The notes beneath the pieces are model-generated. The model did not search any database, had not been told where the DNA came from, and was given only the letters and a program-made list of their open reading frames with translations. A DNA stretch of 64,000 bases from CAVRCA01 sp963719345 (GTDB taxonomy: Bacteria > Pseudomonadota > Alphaproteobacteria > Acetobacterales > Acetobacteraceae): NCBI GenBank assembly GCA_963719345.1, contig CAVRCA010000001.1:930001-994000 (forward strand). Direction: 5' to 3'. Both the position numbers and the translations under genes were made by a program. Positions 60,439 through 64,000 of the stretch are shown one piece after another; the stretch's first letter is position 1; every line of letters starts with the position of its first letter.

Positions 60439-61877
60439 CGGTTACGCTCCAAAGTCTCGTCGGCGCCATGGGCAGGCTGCTGCCGCTCCAGCTCGATCGC
60501 CGCGAACGGCTGCGCCAGCTCAAGCGCGCGGGCGGCGCGCAACACGAGGTCGTCGCGGTAGAGCGCGGCGGCGAGTTGCACCGAGCGCGGCAGGCCGTCG
60601 GCACCGAGCCCCATCGGTACGGTGATGGCCGGCTGTCGGGTCAGATTGAAGGTGAACGTCCAGGGCGCCCACTGCGTCCACAGCGCCTCGGTCGGGTTCT
60701 CGGTCGGCGCGTCGGCGAGCGAGGGCCCGGCCGGCACGGTGGGGCACAGCACGAGATCGTAGGTTTGATGCAGGCGTGCCATCGCGTGTGCGGCGGCGAT
60801 CCGCATCGCCTCGGCGTCAAGGAAGTCGATCGCCGTCATGCCGCCCTCGCGGGCCGCGACGTCGAGCAGCCCGGGGTCCAGCAGCCCCCGCTTCTCCGCC
60901 GGCACCCCGGCGACCAGGCGGGCCAGCGCGACGCCCCAGACCCGGCCGAAGATCGCGCGGGTGTCGGGTAGCGCGGCATCGGCGGCTTCGATGATCGCGC
61001 CGGCATCGTGCAGCAACGCGGCCGCCTGCTCGACGGCGGCTATTCCCCCGGCGCTCAGCGGCGCCTCGAACCCGAGCCGGGAGAGCACCGCGACCCGCAA
61101 TCCGGCGACCCCGGCCTCGATGCCGTCGCGCCAGTCCCGCGCATCGTCCGGCAGGCAGAACGGGTCGCGCAGGTCGTGGCGGGCGAGGGCGGAAAACATC
61201 AGCGCGGCGTCGCGCACCGTACGGGTCATCGGACCCGCGCAGGCGACGCCCGAGAACGCTCCGGCCGGCCATTGCGGGATGCGGCCGAAGCTGGGCTTGA
61301 GGCCGACCAGCCCGCACCACGCCGCCGGGATGCGGATCGAGCCGCCGGCGTCGGTGCCGACATGCAGCGGGCCGAACCCGGCCGCTCCGGCGGCGCCCGC
61401 TCCGGCCGACGAACCGCCGGTGGTGCGCGCAGGGTTCCAGGGGTTGCGGGTGATGCCATGCAGTGGGCAGTCGCCGGGCGTCTTCCACCCGTACTCGGTG
61501 GTCGTGGTCTTGCCGAGGATCACCGCTCCCTGCGTCTTCAGGCCGAGCACCAGCGGCGCGTCGTCGGCGACCGGGGCGGGATCGGTGAGCCGGCTGCCGC
61601 GACGGGTCGGAAAACCCGCGACGTCAACGAGGTCCTTCACGGTGCATGGGACACCGTCCAGCACCCCGAGCGGACGGCCTGCCCGCCATCGTCCGGCGCT
61701 CTCTCCGGCGGCCACCAGCGCCTGCGGGTTCAGCACGGCAAAGGCGTTGATCGCCGGATTGAACCGCGCAACCCGCTCGGTGGTCGCCTGCAGCGCCTCG
61801 ACCGGACTGAGCCTTCTCGTGGCGTAAAGGCCGAGCAATTCCTCGGCCGACATCAGGGCAGGGTCGGTAACGGACAT
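60435..61877 (-). CDS. Amidase (amidase-signature family)
   Basis: A 480-residue hydrolase. The Ser-cisSer-Lys triad is visible: lysine in VPCTVKDLVDVAG, then GGSSAGAGAAGAAGFGPLHV with the cis-serine, and the nucleophile in GTDAGGSIRIPAAWCG. Start ATG 61877 (MSVTDPALMSAEELL) is the normal family N-terminus; the frame extends upstream without homology. It overlaps the M20 peptidase gene by four bases. It could be a GatA paralogue or act on aryl or acyl amides; no gatB or gatC is near. Confidence 0.86.
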   Translation of the reverse strand: MSVTDPALMSAEELLGLYATRRLSPVEALQATTERVARFNPAINAFAVLNPQALVAAGESAGRWRAGRPLGVLDGVPCTVKDLVDVAGFPTRRGSRLTDPAPVADDAPLVLGLKTQGAVILGKTTTTEYGWKTPGDCPLHGITRNPWNPARTTGGSSAGAGAAGAAGFGPLHVGTDAGGSIRIPAAWCGLVGLKPSFGRIPQWPAGAFSGVACAGPMTRTVRDAALMFSALARHDLRDPFCLPDDARDWRDGIEAGVAGLRVAVLSRLGFEAPLSAGGIAAVEQAAALLHDAGAIIEAADAALPDTRAIFGRVWGVALARLVAGVPAEKRGLLDPGLLDVAAREGGMTAIDFLDAEAMRIAAAHAMARLHQTYDLVLCPTVPAGPSLADAPTENPTEALWTQWAPWTFTFNLTRQPAITVPMGLGADGLPRSVQLAAALYRDDLVLRAARALELAQPFAAIELERQQPAHGADETLERNR

Positions 61878-61893
61878 CGCCGCAGCATGGCCG

Positions 61894-62430
61894 CTAGGCG
61901 GCCAGAGGGGAACCCTCGTCCGCTGCCTCGCCGGCACAGGCCCGGACGACCGCATCGAACACGGACACCGGCGGGATCTCCCGCAGGCAGCGCCGGTCGG
62001 ACGGGCAGTCCGCGATGCGGTTGATCCCGCAGGGCGCACAGGCCGTGCGCTTGACGAGCACCGTCACCGACGGTCCCCGCGGCATCCATTCGGCCGGGCT
62101 GTGCGAGGCGCCGAACACGCACACAGTCGGCACGCCACGGCCAGCGGCCACATGGGCGATCCCGGAGTTGTTGGCGACCACGCAATCGGCCTGATCGATC
62201 AGCCGCTCGGCGGCCGCCCAGTCCGTTAGTCCGCAGAGGTTGCGCGCACGGGCGGACGGCAACGTGCGCACGATCGGGTTTACCGCCCCGCGTTGCGCCC
62301 GTGTGCCCAGAAAACTCACCGTCGCCCCGAGCCGTTCGATGCAAAGCACGGCGAGCGTCCGAAAGTGCTCGGCCGGCCAGTCACGCAGCGGATCGTTGGA
62401 CAGCGGCGCCATCACGACCGAGCCACGCAT
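61894..62430 (-). CDS. Family 9 glycosyltransferase (heptosyltransferase) C-terminal half
   Basis: A 178-residue protein matching the nucleotide-sugar half of GT9 enzymes: MAPLSNDPLRDWPAEHFRTL, FLGTRAQRGAVNPIVRTLPS, ADCVVANNSGIAHVAAGRGV, FGASHSPAEWMPRG and a cysteine-rich TACAPCGINRIADCPSDRRC. It lacks the N-terminal half of the GT-B fold. That half is in the upstream gene, whose TGA overlaps this ATG (TGATG), so the two products may assemble into one enzyme. Sugar and acceptor unknown. Confidence 0.75.
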   Translation of the reverse strand: MRGSVVMAPLSNDPLRDWPAEHFRTLAVLCIERLGATVSFLGTRAQRGAVNPIVRTLPSARARNLCGLTDWAAAERLIDQADCVVANNSGIAHVAAGRGVPTVCVFGASHSPAEWMPRGPSVTVLVKRTACAPCGINRIADCPSDRRCLREIPPVSVFDAVVRACAGEAADEGSPLAA

Positions 62431-63925
62431 CAGGCCACCTCGCGCAGGCGCCAGGGATGGCGCATCCGCAACCCGACCAGGGTGCAGAGCAGGAGCTGCA
62501 TTTCCTGCTGATGCAGGCCGGCGAAGCGGCGGCGTCGGGTCAGCCGGCATCCGGTGAAGCGGAATGGGCCGACGCCGCCCGACGGGTCCACGCGCAGGCG
62601 TATCTCGAGCGCCCGCGCCGGCGCCGGCGCCGGCAGGGAGAGCGTCAGGCGCGGGTAGCCGGTACGGCTCGCGACTTCCGGGCGCGGCACCCAGAGCGTG
62701 CCCGTGCCCAGAACCGCCCGGCCGTCCTCGACCGTGACGTCGAAAGCGAGCTGGAACTCGCCGGTTATCGCCTCCACCAGCAGTTCGGCATCCCATTCGC
62801 CGGCCTCGACATTCGCATACGGCCCGGAGACCAGGATCGCGTCGGGACGCCGTGCCTCGTCGTGCTCCGGGTTCACGATCGCCGGTCCAGTGTGGCGGCC
62901 GATGTGGGTGTCGAACCGATCGGCCGACCAGACGTGCTCGCCGGCCCGCCCATCGCGGGTCGGGTTGGACATCGGCAGGGCAATGTCGAGAAACGGAAAC
63001 CGCTCCTCCGTGCCGAAGCCGGCGCGGATCGTCGCCTCGATCCCCCGCAACAGTTCACGAGTGTCCTCATGGAGACGCATGTCGATGGCGAGGTCGTAAG
63101 AGCGGTCGGCGAGCAGGCCGGCAAATCGGCGGGCGCTGTCGGTCATGCTGGCGGCTCCGCCATGCCGGCTCGTCGGCTGGCTTGCGACCTCCGGGAACAC
63201 GGCCCAGCCGACCACCCGGTCGAACAGCGCCAGCCGCCGTGCCTCCTCGCGGTTCCACGGTCCGCAAGCGAGGGTGATGTGAGCGTCGGGGAAGCGCGCC
63301 CGCAGCGTCTCGAAGCCGGCGCGAGCCATGATGAAGTCGCCGCGATGGTCGAGCTTCAGCACCAGGATGCGATCGACCACCGGGCTGGCGCTCTCGATGG
63401 CGACCAGGGGCTCGTGCGGACGGGGATCGGCCATGGATCGCGCCGGGCGCATCGCCTCGGGCGCGACGCGGCGGTCCGGGCGGCCGACTCGCTGCACGAC
63501 CACCACGATGTTGCCGGTCCCGTCATCCTGTTCGAGATGGCGCACGCGATAGAGAACCGGATCGAGCGCCTCCTCGATCTCGGCGAGCAGGCGCGCCGGC
63601 GTGTAGCCATCCGGGTGCAAGGTGGCGCCGGCTTGGCCGGACTCCACGATCACGAGATGGCCGGACAGCCGGACCACGCGGAACCACTCGCGCAGAGCGG
63701 CGCGGTAATCGGCGGCGGAGCCGAGGCCATGCCGGCTCACCACCGTTTGGCGACTTCTCGTCGGCAAGCGGGAGCGTCGGCGACCCGGCGTCGCCTGCGA
63801 CATCGAAAAGATCGTCGGTGAGGAAGCCGCTCGCGTAGCCGAGCGATGGGTCGGGTGAGCGGCATGGGACCGACTTCGGATGGGCGTTCCACCTCGGCCA
63901 TCTCGCTGCTCGACAGATTGGCCAC
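62430..63925 (-). CDS. Methyltransferase-GT9 hybrid protein, 5' part frameshifted
   Basis: Three parts can be read. First, the end of a SAM-dependent methyltransferase (ERPSEVGPMPLT, then LGYASGFLTDDLFDVAGDAG, then VVSRHGLGSAADYRAALREW), broken by single-base changes near 63853 and 63757. Second, the N-terminal half of a GT9 glycosyltransferase (RILVLKLDHRGDFIMARAGF, CGPWNREEARRLALFDRVVG). Third, a beta-rich segment (EAGEWDAELLVEAITGEFQL, RLTLSLPAPAPARALEIRLR) ending in LHQQEMQLLL. The GT9 C-terminal half is the next gene. GTG 63925 is a tentative start; the frame stays open to the window edge. It probably modifies cell-surface sugars. Confidence 0.65.
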
Positions 63926-64000
63926 GCTCAGCCCTCGCCCCGTGCGCGGCCCGAAGGGAAGCCAGATGTGGTTAACAGATCCTTTCCGGCACGTTCCTCA

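Overview
The window is high-GC alphaproteobacterial DNA. The 16S rRNA, the order 16S-tRNA-Ile-tRNA-Ala-23S-5S-tRNA-fMet, the polyhydroxybutyrate genes and the overall gene content fit a member of the Acetobacteraceae (Rhodospirillales). The family placement is inferred from the rRNA read by eye; no database search was run.

Layout. 1-690: 3' end of a branched-chain amino acid type binding protein. 698-1580: remnants of a group II intron reverse transcriptase, an IS3 orfA and an IS66 tnpB. 1605-7760: one complete rRNA operon on the minus strand, with a candidate promoter, a terminator and unusual 15-bp tandem repeats in the spacers. 7.9-9.8 kb: a sugar-nucleotide epimerase and 3-hydroxybutyrate dehydrogenase. 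10-21.3 kb: YceI, an MFS permease with a C-terminal monooxygenase-like domain, parE, a CnbZ-like protein, an hsp20-lon pair with a sigma32-like promoter, a second MFS permease, a tyrosine phosphatase and an exported phytochelatin-synthase-like protein. 21.4-27.9 kb: a minus-strand operon of OmpA-like lipoprotein, alaC, hom, glpX and recJ. 28-31.8 kb: phaC, then phnM with a 2H phosphoesterase (DUF1045). 31.8-37.2 kb: a PaoABC-type molybdenum aldehyde oxidoreductase and an aldehyde dehydrogenase. 37.3-42.7 kb: pstSCAB-phoU-phoB behind a candidate Pho box. 42.7-51.5 kb: NIPSNAP, an SDR, phaZ, an acyl-CoA ligase, a trypsin-like protein without catalytic residues, a metallo-hydrolase, a hydroxyacid dehydrogenase and a flavin monooxygenase. 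51.6-56.3 kb: a branched-chain amino acid ABC transporter whose permease and both ATPases lie in one fused reading unit. 56.3-64 kb: a GST, a FecR/DUF6600 protein, an M20 peptidase, an amidase, a family 9 glycosyltransferase half and a methyltransferase-glycosyltransferase hybrid.

How genes work together. phaC, phaZ and bdhA make, break down and oxidise 3-hydroxybutyrate storage polymer; the acyl-CoA ligase downstream of phaZ may feed fatty acids into it. The pst-pho block is a complete phosphate uptake and response unit except that phoR is absent here. phnM and DUF1045 point to phosphonate use, but no other C-P lyase gene is in the window.

A caution. About eighteen single-base frame breaks lie in otherwise well-conserved genes, some normally indispensable (hom, glpX, the lon start). 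Most are insertions and they occur in patches. Sequencing or assembly error is the simplest explanation, so the affected entries should be read as probably intact genes until re-sequenced. I found no convincing wholly new multi-gene system. The best leads are the LivM-LivG-LivF fusion, the repeated tRNA-Ala 3' ends, the phosphatase/phytochelatin-synthase pair and the methyltransferase-GT9 hybrid.
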